From: Aurifilum marmelostoma
Taxonomy: Eukaryota; Ascomycota; Sordariomycetes; Diaporthales; Cryphonectriaceae
Reading direction: 5' to 3'
DNA length: 64,000 nucleotides
NCBI GenBank assembly: GCA_027559495.1
Contig: JAMXSV010000002.1
Coordinates: forward strand, 360,995-424,994
The position numbers and the translations under genes were made by a program. This document shows, piece by piece, positions 9,471 through 21,909 of the stretch (positions within the stretch are counted from its first letter, which is position 1; each line of letters begins with the position of its first letter). The notes beneath the pieces were generated by a model. The model was not told the origin of the DNA. It did no database searches and worked only from the letters and a program-made list of their open reading frames with translations.

Positions 9471-12017
9471 TTATGCGCCTGCTGACGAGCCTTCTACCCC
9501 CGAGTACTTGTTGATCCAGCCCAGCACTTCCTTGTGCCAGACGAGCGAGTTCTCGGGCTTCAGAACCCACTTTTTTTTGTGTGCATGTGCGTGTCAGTAA
9601 ACTGTCGAGGCCACCGATCAAGAGAGAGGGGGAGAGAGAGAGAGTGTGTGTGAGAGAGACTGTGGACGAGACAAAGAAGAAACTCACATGATTCTCATCC
9701 GGAAAGACGAGGAGCTTGCTGGGGACGCCCCTAGACTGCAGCACGTTGAAGGCGGCCAGGCCCTCGGAGATGGGAAGTCTGTAGTCCAGCTCGTTGTGGA
9801 TGACCTGCAGAATGTTGTACATCGTCAGCGGTTGTGTTGTTTGTTATTTTATACACACGACTTGCACAGGAAAACAAGGGGGGGCAAGGGCGGAACCCAC
9901 CAGCTGGGGCGTGGCCCACTGGTCTGTAAAGCGCGCGGGATCCCACTTCTCGTAGCCCTCGCGGTTCTCCCAGAACTGGCCGCCAAAGTCGTGGATGGGG
10001 AAGAAGAGCTCCTCGCTGGCGTACTGGTTCAGCGTGCTGAAGACGCCGTCGTGGCACACGAGGGCCCTGAAGCGGCGGCCCAGGTCGTGGCCCTGGATCC
10101 AGTTGACCATGAACCCGCCGTAGCTGGCGCCCAGGGCGACGGCGCGGCCGAGGTCGACGACGTCGGCCATGGTGTGGGCGATGTGGTCGTAGCACCGGAC
10201 GAGGTCGTCGTAGGGCCTGCCGCCCCAGGCGCCGCGGATGCCGTCCTGCAGGGCCATGCCGTAGCCGGTGCTGCCGGTGGGGTTGGGCATGACGGCGACG
10301 TAGCCCTGCTCGGCAAAGACGGCCGGGTTCCAGCGGGTGGACCAGGCGTCGCCCCAGGCGGACTGGGGCCCGCCGTGGACGAGCAGGGCGAGCGGGTACC
10401 GGCGCGAGGGGTCAAAGTCCGAGGGGCGCACCACCCAGGCGTGCACCCTGTAGCCGCCGGCGCCGTCGAACCAGAGCTCGCCGACCTGGGCGCGGGAGAG
10501 GCCAAAGGCCCTGCCCTGGCGGGTGTTGGACGAGAGCAGGCGGTGGGCGCCCGAGGCCGGGTCGAGGGCCGTGTAGAAGGAGCTGTCGACGAGGCTGCTC
10601 GCGCTGAGGAGGAGCTGGCCGCCGGGGCCGAGGCCTCTCGCGTCCGAGACGGAGCCCTGGACGTCGGAGATGATCTCCGGCAGCACGTCGCCTGCCGCGA
10701 GGGGCGAGGCGGGGAGCCGGAAGAGCTTGGAGCGGCCGAGGTCCTCGGCGAGGACAAGGAGCGACTCGTCGCCGGGCCCCCACAGGACGGTGTCCGGGCG
10801 GCGGTCCCAGCCGCCCTCGCCGTCCGGGGTGGCGTAGAACTCCTGCACGTTGGCGAGGTCGGCGACGTCCGGGAGGAGGAGCAGGCGGGGCTTGTCGCTC
10901 TCGTACTGCTGGTCGCGCATGCGGGTGAAGGCGACGGAGCGGCCGGAGCGCGAGAAGACGGGGCTGGCGGTGTAGCCCCGCAGGGCGCCGGTGGGCACGA
11001 GCTGCGGGGCGGGCGGGCGGTCCTGGGCGAAGGAGCCGAGGGGCACAAAATACAGGTCGCTCTTGGTGTGGGTGGCCGGGTTGAGGGCGGGGTCGCGGGC
11101 GACAAAGACGAGGCCGGCGGGGCCGATGTCGAAGTCGCCTGTGCCGCCGAAGGGCGGGACGGGGGACTGCAGGGCTGTGCCGCGGAGGGCGTTGACGAGC
11201 CCGGGTGGCTCGAGGGCCCAGGCGGAGTGGCTCCTGCGCAGGGAGCCGTAGAAGACGGCGTTGCGGTTCTCGGTGGCCCACGAGTCCCAGTGGCGGGCAA
11301 AGAGGCGGGTGTAGACCTTTGCGGAGCTCAGGGGCTTCCTGTCGGCCTCTGGGCTGTACATGTCACCCGCGGGCGTGACCAGGGCCGAGCAGGCCAGGGC
11401 GGCCGTTTCGTCGCTGAGGCTCTTGACCTTGAGGTTGGAGATGGCCCCTGGGAACTTGGCGATCTCTTTGGGCCTGTGGTGAGGGGGGGGGGGGCAGCAT
11501 CTCTTGGTGTTAGTAGATGGTTTATGAATGAATGGTCAAAGCAGGGGGGTGGGAGAGAGAGAGAGAGAGGAGGACACTCACGTTGCGCCGGGGCTGTCGA
11601 CGTCCGCCAGCATGAGGGTCGAGGTGCCCTTGTCCCCGCTCTTGATGAAGAGGAACTGCCTCTCGCTCAGCCATGTGGGCTCGGCGTAGCTGTTGTCCTT
11701 GTACAGCGTGGTGGACTGGCCCGAGTCCACGTCGAGGACCTGGATCTGGCCTGTCTTGCTGTGGTCTGCGAACGAGTATGTCGAGGTCTGGGGGGAAGCT
11801 GATCAGCACTGGGTTGTTATATAACAACAATTCGTGTTCAACTAGTGAGTAGTAGAAGGCAAGGAGGGAAGAGTGACCATCGAATCTCGGATTCTCTCAC
11901 ACACGCACGCACCGTATATAGGATCAGCTTCCCAGTGCTGTTCGGGATGCCCGCCGTCCTCCTGGGCGCCGAGAGGAGCACCTCGGGGGTGAACTTGACA
12001 GCACGGATGGTCATCAT
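9471..12017 (-). CDS. Dipeptidyl-peptidase 5-like serine peptidase (S9 family)
   Basis: Five exons (11913-12017, 11582-11787, 9901-11473, 9688-9804, 9471-9569) join in phase to 699 aa. The prolyl-oligopeptidase fold shows as an N-terminal beta-propeller and a C-terminal alpha/beta hydrolase. The nucleophile is Ser554 in GASYGG, with Asp635 in ELDYR and His667 in PDENH, in family order. The last two residues lie in small separate exons, which supports the splicing. The N terminus (MMTIRAVKFTPEVLLSAPRR) has no signal peptide, unlike the secreted fungal DPP V antigens, so a cytosolic form that removes dipeptides from peptides is inferred. Either of the first two Met codons could start. The second donor (GTGGGT at 9900) is slightly atypical. 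No frame breaks are seen. Confidence 0.92.
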
Positions 12018-14043
12018 GAAGTGCTGGGCCGATTGTTCGAGAGGGGGGGGGGAGGAACCAGAACAAGGCTCTGGAGTTATAATATAGAGAGAGAGAGAGA
12101 GAGAAGAGATGCCGGAACAAGCCACCACAGGCACACACGCACGGCACAGGACACACAGCACACAGTACAAGTCTGTGCTGAAGAAGCTCGAGGAATCAGG
12201 TGAGTAAGTGGTGAGGTAGGTGATCTGAGACAGACAAGCGGAGAAAGACAAGAGAGAGGGGAAGAGGAGAAAGAAAAGAAAAAAATAAATAAATCCAAGA
12301 ACGAAAAAGGTAGGTCCTGGCAGGGAAGAGGGGGGAACGGAGGAGGGGCAGAGGAGGGCAGTGATGAATAAAGCTTCCAGGACCGTTTATCCTTCTCTCC
12401 TTCTGACTCTGTCTCTCTTTGTATCTCGCCTCAACCAGCCAGACTGTATAAAGTCTCCTCTCCTGTTCAATCAGAAGAGAATATAGCGTAGTATTTCCCC
12501 CTCTTTGTCTCTTGTCCTTTATTTTCTCCCAGACACGGAGAGGAAGAAATAGGAAAAAAAAAGAAGAAGGCAGCCAAACAATTGGTGCCTAGAATCGCCC
12601 GAGAGACAAGAAGACCTGGACTCCTCGCTCGTCACGATTCGATCATGCAGCACTTTGTTTGTATGTATGCATGCATGTGTGTCTTGGGCTTTTTGTCTCT
12701 CTCTCTGTCTCTCTCCTCATGGTGCTGCTTCTTCTCGGGCCCTGTAGCTGGGGCGGACGGACGTGGTTGGTTGGTTGGTTGGTTCGGCGCTGCTCGAAAC
12801 CCCGCAACGGGCCGCCCGCCCTGAGTGAGCAGGTGAGGAGATCAGCACGGGGGGGGGGGGGGGCGCCCGCGTCTCTGTGCTGCTACCCCTCCCGAGCTGC
12901 CCCCTCCCCCTCCCCCCCCCCCCCTCCTCCTCCCCATCCCCTCACTCACTAAAACAACCTTAGTGCGTCGTGGTGGTGGTGGTGGTGGTGGTGGTACGTA
13001 TAGGCATAAGCAGTATAGTACCCAGTACATGATCATCATCATCATCATGAGCACTACATAATGACATTTGATTGACAAGAACGGCACAACGCACCCTTCC
13101 ATCCCCGGACGTTACGTTATGGTAGCTAGCCTTTTTTGAGTACCCTGATGGCTCTTCTTCTTCTCCCCTGCCTTGAGAAAGTACTTACCTTAGCAATTTC
13201 CCATCCCCAATCCCCTCTTCTCCCATCATGTCACAAGCCCCCTTAAAGAATGGAGGGGGTTTCCCATCTTGATAGCGCCAGTCCCACACGAGAAAACCTT
13301 GTTTTCTTTCTTTCTTTTTTTCCCCCCCCTCCCCTCTTGCGTCTTGAGATAAGTCCTTACGTTTAGCATCGCATTCCTGTCTCTGCTGGACCAGGTCCTG
13401 CGGGCGGGTGGTCTGCTGCATGTCTGTCTGTACAAAACCTGCACTGTCGATCTCGACATATCACGACAGCCTCTTGGCCCCGCTTCCCTGCTGTAGATCC
13501 AATTGATATGATATGGTATGTGGTAATACCATACACAGTATATCATATTGCCGGTCCTCAATCTGAATTGTGGGGTCAATGTATGACAAGAAGGAGGAAG
13601 AAGGATGATCTTCCGAACCTTGCTGCAGATACCATACGTAACTAAGCAGGTGGGAAGAGGGAATCTCCATCCCCCCTCCACACCACACAACACAAGATGA
13701 TATGTGCTTGGCTATGTTAGGATCGGCAGAGACAAGACCGTGTGTATGTGGGCTATCATCAGACGAGATACCAGAGACAAGATATCATAGACTTCCCAGC
13801 CAATCTTTCCAAAATGCCACTATTGCGAGAGAAATCCGCCGTGTGCCCTGAGGCAACGCACAATTATACCATTCCTCTGTTGTAGCCATTTGTTTCTATT
13901 CCCCAACGCCGTGCTTTAGAAGAAGAAAAAAAAAGAAGTACCAGAAGACCAAGAAAATAAAGGAAAAAAAGATCAAGAAGAAAGATAGAGGAGATATAAT
14001 AGTAACAGCAGTCGGCCCAGTCGCGTGACAGACTCCCCACTCT
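12018..14043. other. Spacer between peptidase and EAF6 genes
   Basis: The first part is the upstream region of the peptidase gene, with GA and CT tracts and a TATAAA-like site near 12447. Further right are a G15 run (12849-12863), GGT and CAT repeats (about 12970-13050) and an imperfect AT-rich inverted repeat near 13505-13548. The remainder before 14043 is the 3' flank of the EAF6 gene. I find no coding region with family support. Confidence 0.5.
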
Positions 14044-14732
14044 TCACTTGCGCGAAGCACCAAAGGTGGTGCGCACCTTCTTCATGTCCTTGGCGTCACT
14101 CTCGCTGTCCCCAGTGTCCGCGCTGACGATATTCTTCTTCTTGCGGTCCCGCCCGACCGGCAGCGCACGGCCAGCTCCACCACCCGCGCTCGTGGGGGTG
14201 GCATGGTTGGTACCGTTACCGCCGAACGTGCTGCTGACAGGTGTGGGAGCGTGGCTGGAGCCCGGCGTGGTCGCTGAGGAGTCGGGCACGGCGGCGTTGG
14301 GGTTGTACGAGATGCTGGAGCGCGAGAAGACGCGGTGCTGGTCCGCCGTGCCCGTCTTGCGCCGCTGGGCCGCCGCGGCCTGGGTGGTGCCCTTGGTATA
14401 GTTGTCGAAGCCGGTCAGGATGTTGCCAAAGGGCGTGGACTCGAGGTACTCGCTCTCCTTTTGCTCGATGGTCTCCTCGTCGCGTTGCTAAGATGGCGGT
14501 GTTCAGGTCAGTAGATAGCCGAGGTGGGAGGGCCCAGCAGAGTCTGAGCCACAGCCGACAAGACAGAAGAGACCAATCTGCTCGCTCACCAGCTTCTCGG
14601 CAAGCTTGCGCCGCTTCTCGAGCAGCTCCTTGAGGTGCTTGCGCTGCGACTCGTAGAACGGCACACCCCCTCGCCATTCGCCGCGCCGCCGGCAGCAGGC
14701 TGCTTGTTATTGGAACCCGCGTTCTCCGTCAT
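14044..14732 (-). CDS. EAF6 chromatin-modification subunit (apparent frameshift)
   Basis: Two exons, 14590-14732 and 14044-14487, with a 102-nt intron. The ATG at 14732 opens MTENAGSNNKQ. The conserved region FYESQRKHLKELLEKRRKLA and then YLESTPFGNILTGFDNY identify EAF6, a subunit of NuA4 and related histone acetyltransferases, acting in the nucleus. The first third is coiled coil; the tail is Ser/Thr/Gly-rich with a basic KKK patch. Exon 1 is 143 nt, where 144 are needed to enter exon 2 in phase. The reading frame breaks at a C5 run (14666-14670, G5 on the coding strand) just before FYESQ. One more base there restores a 195-aa protein. Because the rest is intact, I read this as a sequencing error rather than a dead gene. 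Confidence 0.85.
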
Positions 14733-15695
14733 CGTGACGACCCCTCCGGTCTCGGACGTTGAATCGGTGTCGCTGTGCTCTCGTTGCTAGCGTGACAGAG
14801 GGGTCCGAAGAAAAAAATCATCCAGCGCACGGAAACGACGGCGCGAGAATTGCACCCTACGGCGTTCTTGTTCGCAGCGGTTCTAAACCGGACGTCGCGA
14901 CCAGGACAGAGGAGCGTGATTGGCGTGTCTTTGGATCAAGACACGGGTGTGTTGTGAGGAAAAGAGTCCGCGACGGAGGATTGTGCGTCGGTAGAGAGTT
15001 GCTTGGAGAAGCGAGACGACGGACGGCCCTTTGGCGATGGTGTTGATGATGGTAGCCAGTTTCTTTGCGAGTCGAGAGCCCTGGACGGTGATGTTCTTCT
15101 GGGCAGGCGACGCATCTTGGACTTGGGGGGGGGGGGCCCTTGGCGGTGGTGGGGTGTTGGCCAGGAGGAAGGCCCCTGTTAGCGCGATGGCACGTGCCTG
15201 AAGAGCGATGGTGTGTGTACTGTGTGGTACTCATTTACATTACTGCACATATGATAGTCTCCCTTTTGGTCATCGTTTGAAGATCATCTGGACATATTCA
15301 TGAGTCTAATTACTTGAGAGCATTCTGTATTTGCTTGTATTAAGAAAAAAATAGCCCACTTCGAACCGAGTACACGATTCGGGTATCGAAAGAACAAGTC
15401 CTAACGTATATCAAGTCTATTGCTTTCTTTTTATTTTTGTTTCATTCTAACCATACCCAGAAGATAAAAAAAGAAAGTCAAGGGCTGCATTTGCACCACT
15501 GCATTAACAAGGCAAAAACCAGAGCCGCCTTATCAATTATGCATGTACACCCAGACGTGAACGAGAGGTGTAGAGAGACGTACTCGTATCCAGGATGGAG
15601 GAAACCTCGAAGAGGAGTCGGGAGAGGTCCAAAGCAGACAGCAAGACCTGCACAGATGATAGGGTCAATTCAGCAGACACAACACGGCAGCCTCG
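14733..15695. other. EAF6 upstream / SRRM1-like 3' flank
   Basis: The left part is the upstream region of the EAF6 gene. The right part (about 15240-15695) is AT-richer and probably holds the 3' UTR of the SRRM1-like gene. I see no coding region. Confidence 0.55.
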
Positions 15696-17581
15696 CTAGA
15701 CATGTTTGCCTGAGCTCGTCTTGGACAACCTCCGCATCTTGATGAGCCTCTCCCTGAGCTCCTTCTCCCGCAGCTCATTCGCCTTCTGCTGCACGGTAGG
15801 CCCTTGTGAGGGCTGGAGTGTACACAGCAAAATAAAAAAGGCCTAGTCAGTAGGTTGGTCTCATTCTAGCATGACAGCTGTGGAAAATAAAAGATGATGA
15901 CGATGAAATCATTTTCCTCCCCCCTCTCCTTCATCTTCCCGAAAAGTGTTTTTTTCCCAGTCAAGGAGACTAGCGTACCTTCGATGAGGCATCGTTCGCG
16001 GTCGGCCCTGACTCGGTACGTCCGGCGGGCGACTTGGGTCTGGGTCTGTTGGTTCTTCTGCCTTCGTGATCGGAAACATCAGCCGTATTGTCTCGTGAGC
16101 GGTCTTGAGATGAGATGGAGGATGTGTTATGTCTTGGCGAGTGCCTGTCGCCTCGTCTTCCTCCGCTACCACCTCCTCGTCCGCGCCCGCCGCGGCTTGA
16201 GCTCCTGCTTCGGTAGCGTGACAGCCGCCGGGAATCACGCTCTGCTTCGGATGGTGACCTGCTACGACTTAGTCCACGTCTGCCCCGGCCTCGACCTGCA
16301 TCTCGGCTGCGGCTCCTGCTGAAACGTCTCCTCCGCGGCGGAGGGCTACGCGACCTTGACAGAGAGCGCGATGACGATCGTGATCGGGCGCGCCTCCGCC
16401 TGTCGACCGAACGGCTCCGTGACGAAGAGTAACGGCGGCGCTTGGGCGCAGGCGAGTCCCGATCGGTGGAGGGCGACCGCCGCCGGGTGGGGCGGTAGTT
16501 GTTCTCTCGAGGGAAGGGGGGATCGAGATCTCTTGCGGGTGCTGTGACGGGATCGGCGCCGACGACCTCCACCGCCACCGCCGGGGCTTGACGAGCGAGA
16601 GCGTGACCGGGACCGAGACCGGGACCGGGATGACCCCAATGAGGACGATCGGCTCGGTGACCTGCGCCGTCTGTTGTCATCGCTGCGCCGGGGCGCGTGC
16701 CTCTCACCACCGCCGCCACCACCACCACCGGGCATGTATAAGTCTCGGCCTCGGGGCGCACCTCGATATGAGTCACGGCCACGTCGGCTGGGCGGTGGTG
16801 AGCGTGACGGGCTACGTCCTCCGCGATCGAATCCTCGGCCACGACCGCCGTAAGTATCACCCCGGTCGCCACCACGGCCACCACGGTAGCTGTCTAGGCG
16901 GCCACCTGGGGCCCGGCGCTGCTCCAGCTCTTCCCGTCTCTTGCGCGCCTCCTCGGCCGCCTTGTCGGCCTCGATCTTCTCCTGTATGAGCTCCATCTTC
17001 TTGGCCTCCAGCAGCTCCTTGGGAACGCCCTGCGGGCTCGCCTGGGCGCTCAGGCAGAGGTTCCACAGCTCCTTGCAGAACGGGGCCGTGTCCTTGTCGA
17101 GAAACCCAGTCAGCTGGATCTGGAGTGACTTGATGTCGGGCTGTAGAGAGGAGGGAGGCGGCGCACAGACGTAGAATGTTAGCCAGGTGTCACAGGTAAG
17201 AAAAGGCCTGTTTCTCAAACATGACCGGTGAGAGAGGGGGCGGGGAGACGAGACAGGTGGACTCACGAAGCGAGATCCCTCGATCAGATTGAAGCACAGC
17301 TCGATCACGACATCATCCTCACTGCCCAGGATCTCCGAGATCTTGCCTGCAATCCATCTACAGACACACGAATCTGCGCGTCAGCACCGAGGGGGGGGGG
17401 GGGGGGGGGGGGGGGAGAATGGGGGAAAACGCGTCGAGAAGGCGGGGAAAGGGGCGGACAAGCAAAAAAACACCCACTTCTTCATGACCTGCAGGTTGAC
17501 CTTGGTCATGTCGACCTTCTGGCTGAACTCGGTAGGAAACTTTGTGCTCTTGAGGAGCTTGGCATCCACACCGGTCGCCAT
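15696..17581 (-). CDS. SRRM1-like PWI-domain splicing protein (apparent frameshift)
   Basis: Four exons: 17478-17581, 17267-17357, 15979-17140 and 15696-15812. The first 110 residues form a PWI domain (MTKVNLQVMKK then WIAGKISEILG, split by intron 1), a nucleic-acid-binding fold of splicing coactivators. A charged helix (AKKMELIQEKIEADKAAEEA) follows, then RGG and long RS-repeat regions, and a short conserved helical C terminus (QQKANELREKELRERLIKMR) in the last exon. The likely role is nuclear pre-mRNA splicing and 3'-end processing, as for human SRm160. The frame breaks in exon 3 at a G6 run (16516-16521 on the plus strand). Removing one base joins the two RS halves and gives about 490 aa. 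Exon 3 is 1162 nt where 1161 are needed, which agrees. Intron 1 contains a G25 run. Confidence 0.85.
17391..17415. repeat. G25 homopolymer in an intron
   Basis: Twenty-five consecutive G on the plus strand, inside intron 1 of the SRRM1-like gene (C25 on the transcript). Its length is probably unreliable in the assembly. Confidence 0.9.
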
Positions 17582-18620
17582 CTTTGTGGAAGGGGCGACG
17601 TTCTGGGGCGCTGCAGATTGGCTGGCTGGCTGGCTGGCTGGCTTTGCTGGCGACAGTAACGAGAGGATGGCCCTGGAAGGAGGGGGGAGGGGGTGGGACT
17701 AGAAATAGGGAAAGATTCCTTGTGACGTCGGAGCTCGAAATTTAAATACGCTGGGCCCTTTCCAGAGGCGGTGGTGCACCTGCTACGTTGGGTGGATTTC
17801 GATGGATCAATGGATCAATTGGAACCAGCCAGCCGTCAAATTCCAGTGGGCCCCCCGCCGGAGCCGGACCGCCTGGCATCCTTGCCTGTGCAATGACTTT
17901 ACTCACTGTTAGGCGGTGGGCATGTGCTGTAGGGTGCCGCTATTGGTAGCGGCGTTCAGAGGTCGAAGAGTGGTGGGACAGGTTCGAGCCCCTCCCCGCC
18001 CCCCTCCGATGAGAGAGGTGTGGAAAAAAAGGAAAAGGAGAAAGAGGGGTAGAAAGGAGAGAAAGGATCTAGCAATTTCAAGAGAGAGTTCTGATAAGGG
18101 GGGTTTATTTAATTTATCTCGCCGTTGCTCGCTAAAATACGTGCATGCAAGCCGTGCCTCGGGCCCGTCTTCTCACCAATCGCCGTTGGCACATGCGCGT
18201 GCGACCAACAAGGCGGGAAAAAAACAACAACATGCAGATTGATCGTTTGGTGGAGGGAATATGCACTGCAATCATAAGCCTATGGCTGTTTACACCATCT
18301 TCTATCTTACAATCCACGCCAGTCGTGGTATCCCGGAAAACAGTGAGAATTGTACAAGTCGTGATCGTTCCATGAAACCCATCTCGTACCGTCCGGAGAG
18401 CTCCTCAAAAGCTCCACTGGCTTGTCTTCATATCACATCGTGTTCGCAAGTCTTTGTTTTTCTTTTCTTTGGCTTTTTCTTTCGTTCAAAGACAACTTTT
18501 CCTGGTCCAGAAACGCCGCCATCTCCATAATCCCTCTCTTGTAGCAGAATTGTCGCCAGTGCGCCGGGGCTGAAAGCTCAACATGTGTCCCTAGCGCCTC
18601 GTCGCGCGCGTCATGGGAGG
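17582..18620. other. Spacer, SRRM1-like promoter side
   Basis: The part next to 17582 contains GGCT repeats and is the leader and promoter of the SRRM1-like gene. The part next to 18620 is the 3' flank of the Q-rich gene. I see nothing coding. Confidence 0.55.
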
Positions 18621-19334
18621 TTATATCGCCTCACTCGTACTTGGTGTCGGCTCGCCCCTCGGGTATGTGTACGTCCTCGAGATCGGACGCGGTCGTTCCG
18701 TCTTCTGCCCGTCAGGGTGGGCCCCTCCCTGATGCTGTTGTTGTTGATGTTGTTGTTGCTGCTGCTGCTTGTTCTTGGCGATCAGCGCGTCGATCTGCTC
18801 GCGCGCCTTCTTCAGCCCGGTGCTGTCCTGCTGCTTGAGTCTGTTGCGGATCTCGTACAGCGTCATCAGCGTGCTGGCCTGGCGTACGTCATCATCACCT
18901 TCGCGTGGTGTTCCCGGCATGGACGGGACTTGTGACGATGGGCCGGTCGAGTTGGAGCGCGACATGGCTGGAGGTGTGAGGATCTTGCGGCCGAACTTGT
19001 CGAAGCGGTTGCCGGAGCCAGAGGCAGACAGCCGATGTGCGCCACCGGGTGTTGGTGTCTGTGTAGGCGCAGGTGGCTGTAGATGGGCCTGCTGTGGTTG
19101 TTGAGGGTTTGTGGGGAGGGTCTTGTTCGCGTTAAGAAGTCCTTTGGCAGCTTTCTGGTCCTGCAGCGTGGTGTTGGTGGTCTGTCGTCAGCTGTCTGAA
19201 GCAAAGATGACAGGTAGGCTCGACGATGCCCTCATTTCTGTCCAGGGAGCTCTGGGTGCGAGATGTGATGTACTTACTGCGGCGCTGAGGTCTGATATGT
19301 CAGCCAGCATCTGTGCTAGCTGTAATGACTCCAT
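18621..19334 (-). CDS. Small Q-rich conserved-looking protein, function unknown
   Basis: Two exons, 19278-19334 and 18621-19160, with a 117-nt intron (donor GTAAGT, acceptor CAG) that joins in phase 0, give 198 aa. The N terminus (MESLQLAQMLADISDLSAA) is helical. The middle is Pro/Gln/Thr-rich, with the compact motif NRFDKFGRKILTPP. A second helix (LMTLYEIRNRLKQQDSTGLK) precedes a Gln/His run encoded by CAG-type repeats. No signal peptide, membrane segment or catalytic motif is visible. The two helical blocks look conserved rather than random, and the clean splice junction supports a real gene, but I cannot name the family. Confidence 0.7.
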
Positions 19335-21909
19335 GCTGGAAGTGTGCCTGATGTGATCACAATGATACGGGAGACCTGAGGAATGGAGCCTGAGATGTGA
19401 TGGTGGAGAGAATTGAGCACCACACACAGAGGGGTGCTGGGGTGTTCAATGAAGATAGACCCCACAGAAGTGACAAATGATGTAGCGTTTTGAGGAGGTG
19501 GAGAGCCTGGTTGAGAGTGGCAGCAGGTAACGAGTGAGGTTGGGTGGTGTGATCCAAATGACTGTTTACCGAGAGGAGGAGGAGCAGGAGGAGGGGAGAA
19601 GAAGGATGGTTACAACAGGTATGATGTGCTGCGGTCAGGCTTCCGTCGGGAAAGACTGCTGCAGCAGTTGCTGCTTAGAGGAGGAATTTCTCGAGGAATG
19701 AGGGACAGGGAGGCAACATCCTTCAGGGTTGCGAGGGTTCTCTGTGGGGAAATTTTATTAGCGCCGCGGGGAAGGGAGCAGCACTGCGGTTTCCCCCAGA
19801 TTCCAGTGCCCGGCTGTGGCAGGGGACCTTCTGCAAACACTTTCTGCCTCTCGCACAGAAACACAAAACGCTACATCATATTTACCATGGTGATCAATGT
19901 ACCACATGGTACACGGAGCACCACCTGTACCAGGGTGGTTACATGGTGACAACTCTTGGCAGCCTGGCAGGGCTATTCTGCCGAGAAGAAGGGTTTCCCA
20001 AGATGATCGACCGATCCCTCTGGACGAAATCATGCCATGCTGCCCTGCATATTCCCATTGCATGAGCATGAATGGAGAGTTTTCAGGGTTCTAGAAGTAA
20101 CCGCAGCCTGCATAAGAGATGATCCCTGACAGTGGACGAAAGGAGAGCCCTTTGCATGCCTCTGCAGCCGTCAGCCCATTGTTGAGATAAGTCCCGGGTC
20201 TTCGGGGTTCTGGAAGAAGATGACCCAGGTAGTGGTAGGAACCAGCCACCCTTTCTTCCCACCCAATGCAGACCTGCACGGAACTCTGGTTCCATGCCAG
20301 CGTTGCCAGTCAAGAATGGCGTCTGCATATTGCAGCACACACACCAGTTTTCAACGGGGCATGGCTGGCCGTAGGAACAACCACCCTTATTTTCATAACC
20401 CGTGCCCTCTCACCATGTGTCCGTTCAGACAGAAGACCCTCTTTCAGGTGTCTTTCAAGTCTCGGTGGCGTTTGCTGGTCGCTTTTCCTGGGAGGCGAAA
20501 ACCATCTAGACGGGCCAATTCGATGACGAAGCTCCTGGGCGGGTAGGCTGACTGATCTCTCAGGGGGTCATGTTGCCGCCCAGGGAGCGACTCCGGAGCC
20601 CTGTGCGACGGTTCGTTCACGCACGCCCACATCGCGTGCTAGTACCGAGTCACGCTCCCTCTCAGCTTCCCTGCGACGCGAATCTGTGCCTGAAGTGGTG
20701 GAACCCCAGAGCAGCACAAGACACTTCAGACGGATGCTGTAGCAGTGTAACTTGCTCTCCATTGACTCCCAAGCGCCACAAGTTGCCTAGATATGAAGCT
20801 GAGGCTCATCTCTCGCCGCCTGAGATGTGAGAGTGTGTGTGCATGACCGGTGCAGTGTCACATCGCACGGTCCGCACCAAGCTTTTCGAGACAAAAGATA
20901 GCCACCAGCCGCTGCTGCAGCGCTTCCTCCTCCCTGCCTCCCCTTCTTCGTATCAGAAGAGATGATCCATGCTCTGCCGAGTGTATGTAGTTTCCGAAAA
21001 GGATGCAACCTCCTGAGAAGCGAGCAACAAAGAGAAGAGAACGAGCTCGAGATGTACCACTCAATAAGAAGCCATAAGAGGTAGAGGATGTCGCTGTGGT
21101 TTGAGACCCTGGGGACCAACATACACCTGCAAAGAGAGCAGAGCCGTGTCCACAAGTGGTGCCTTGTCAGGCCCCAGACTCCTGCGTCCTGCGAACCATC
21201 ACATCATGATGTTCTTCCCTCAACAGAAGGTCAGTCGGTCGGTGATACGGGCTGGCCTGGCTACGTTCCTGTGGGCCGCAATCATGTCACAGCGGGCACG
21301 AGTGCATCTAAAAAGCAACGGCATCAAGACAGCATCGCTACATTTGAAATCCGACCACGACGGCTCGCCAGGAAAAGATGGTCCACGGAGGTAGCTGATG
21401 CGTCTCAAGGGCCCATAAGAGCATGCCGAGGGGCTTGCGAGGCCGGCGGGCGGGGAGGTCCACTGTGTGCCGCAAGAGATAATTTGGGGCCCCGAGCTGG
21501 GGTTTCCCGAGAGCAATCTTGCCTCTTTACACACACGCACAGTCACTCGAACCACACAGAGAAACAAACGTCCACCACCAGACTCGTTAGGGAGACCCCC
21601 GGCTCAATATTCAACCAGCCCAAAAATCTTAGGTAGGTCGCAAGGCACACACACCTCTGGCCTGGTAGTGCGGGTTGTGGACGACCCCTCTACGCGCGCC
21701 GCCGGAGCTCTCTTCTGCGTGCCGAGCTGGGCGCAGGCGTGCGACGAAGGCCCAGTAGCGGGTTTACGAAACCACCGAAGCCCCTCAGCCGGTTTTGCCG
21801 ACCAAGCGCCGAAGCAGTAGTTTCGAGGGAGCTCAGTCTGGTATATATAAAACACTCAACTCGAGGCGCTGACTCTGTGATAGCTCTCCGCAGCCTTTTT
21901 TGAGAGAAG
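19335..21909. other. 2.6-kb spacer without recognisable genes
   Basis: Open frames of up to about 180 codons occur on both strands, but none shows family motifs, clean splice pairing or biased codon use. The right end (about 21840-21909) has a TATATAA sequence (21843-21849) and is the likely promoter of the acylpyruvate hydrolase gene. Diverged transposon remnants are possible but I cannot show them by eye. Confidence 0.45.

Noticed and set aside
9646..11802. Long plus-strand open frame of 718 codons
   Set aside because: It lies antisense to the peptidase exons, is very rich in Ala, Gly and Val, crosses their introns and has no domain. It is a shadow of GC-rich codons on the other strand.
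17930..18010. tRNA-like GGTTCGAGCCCC segment
   Set aside because: No matching acceptor stem, D arm or anticodon arm could be folded around it. I found no convincing tRNA anywhere in the window.
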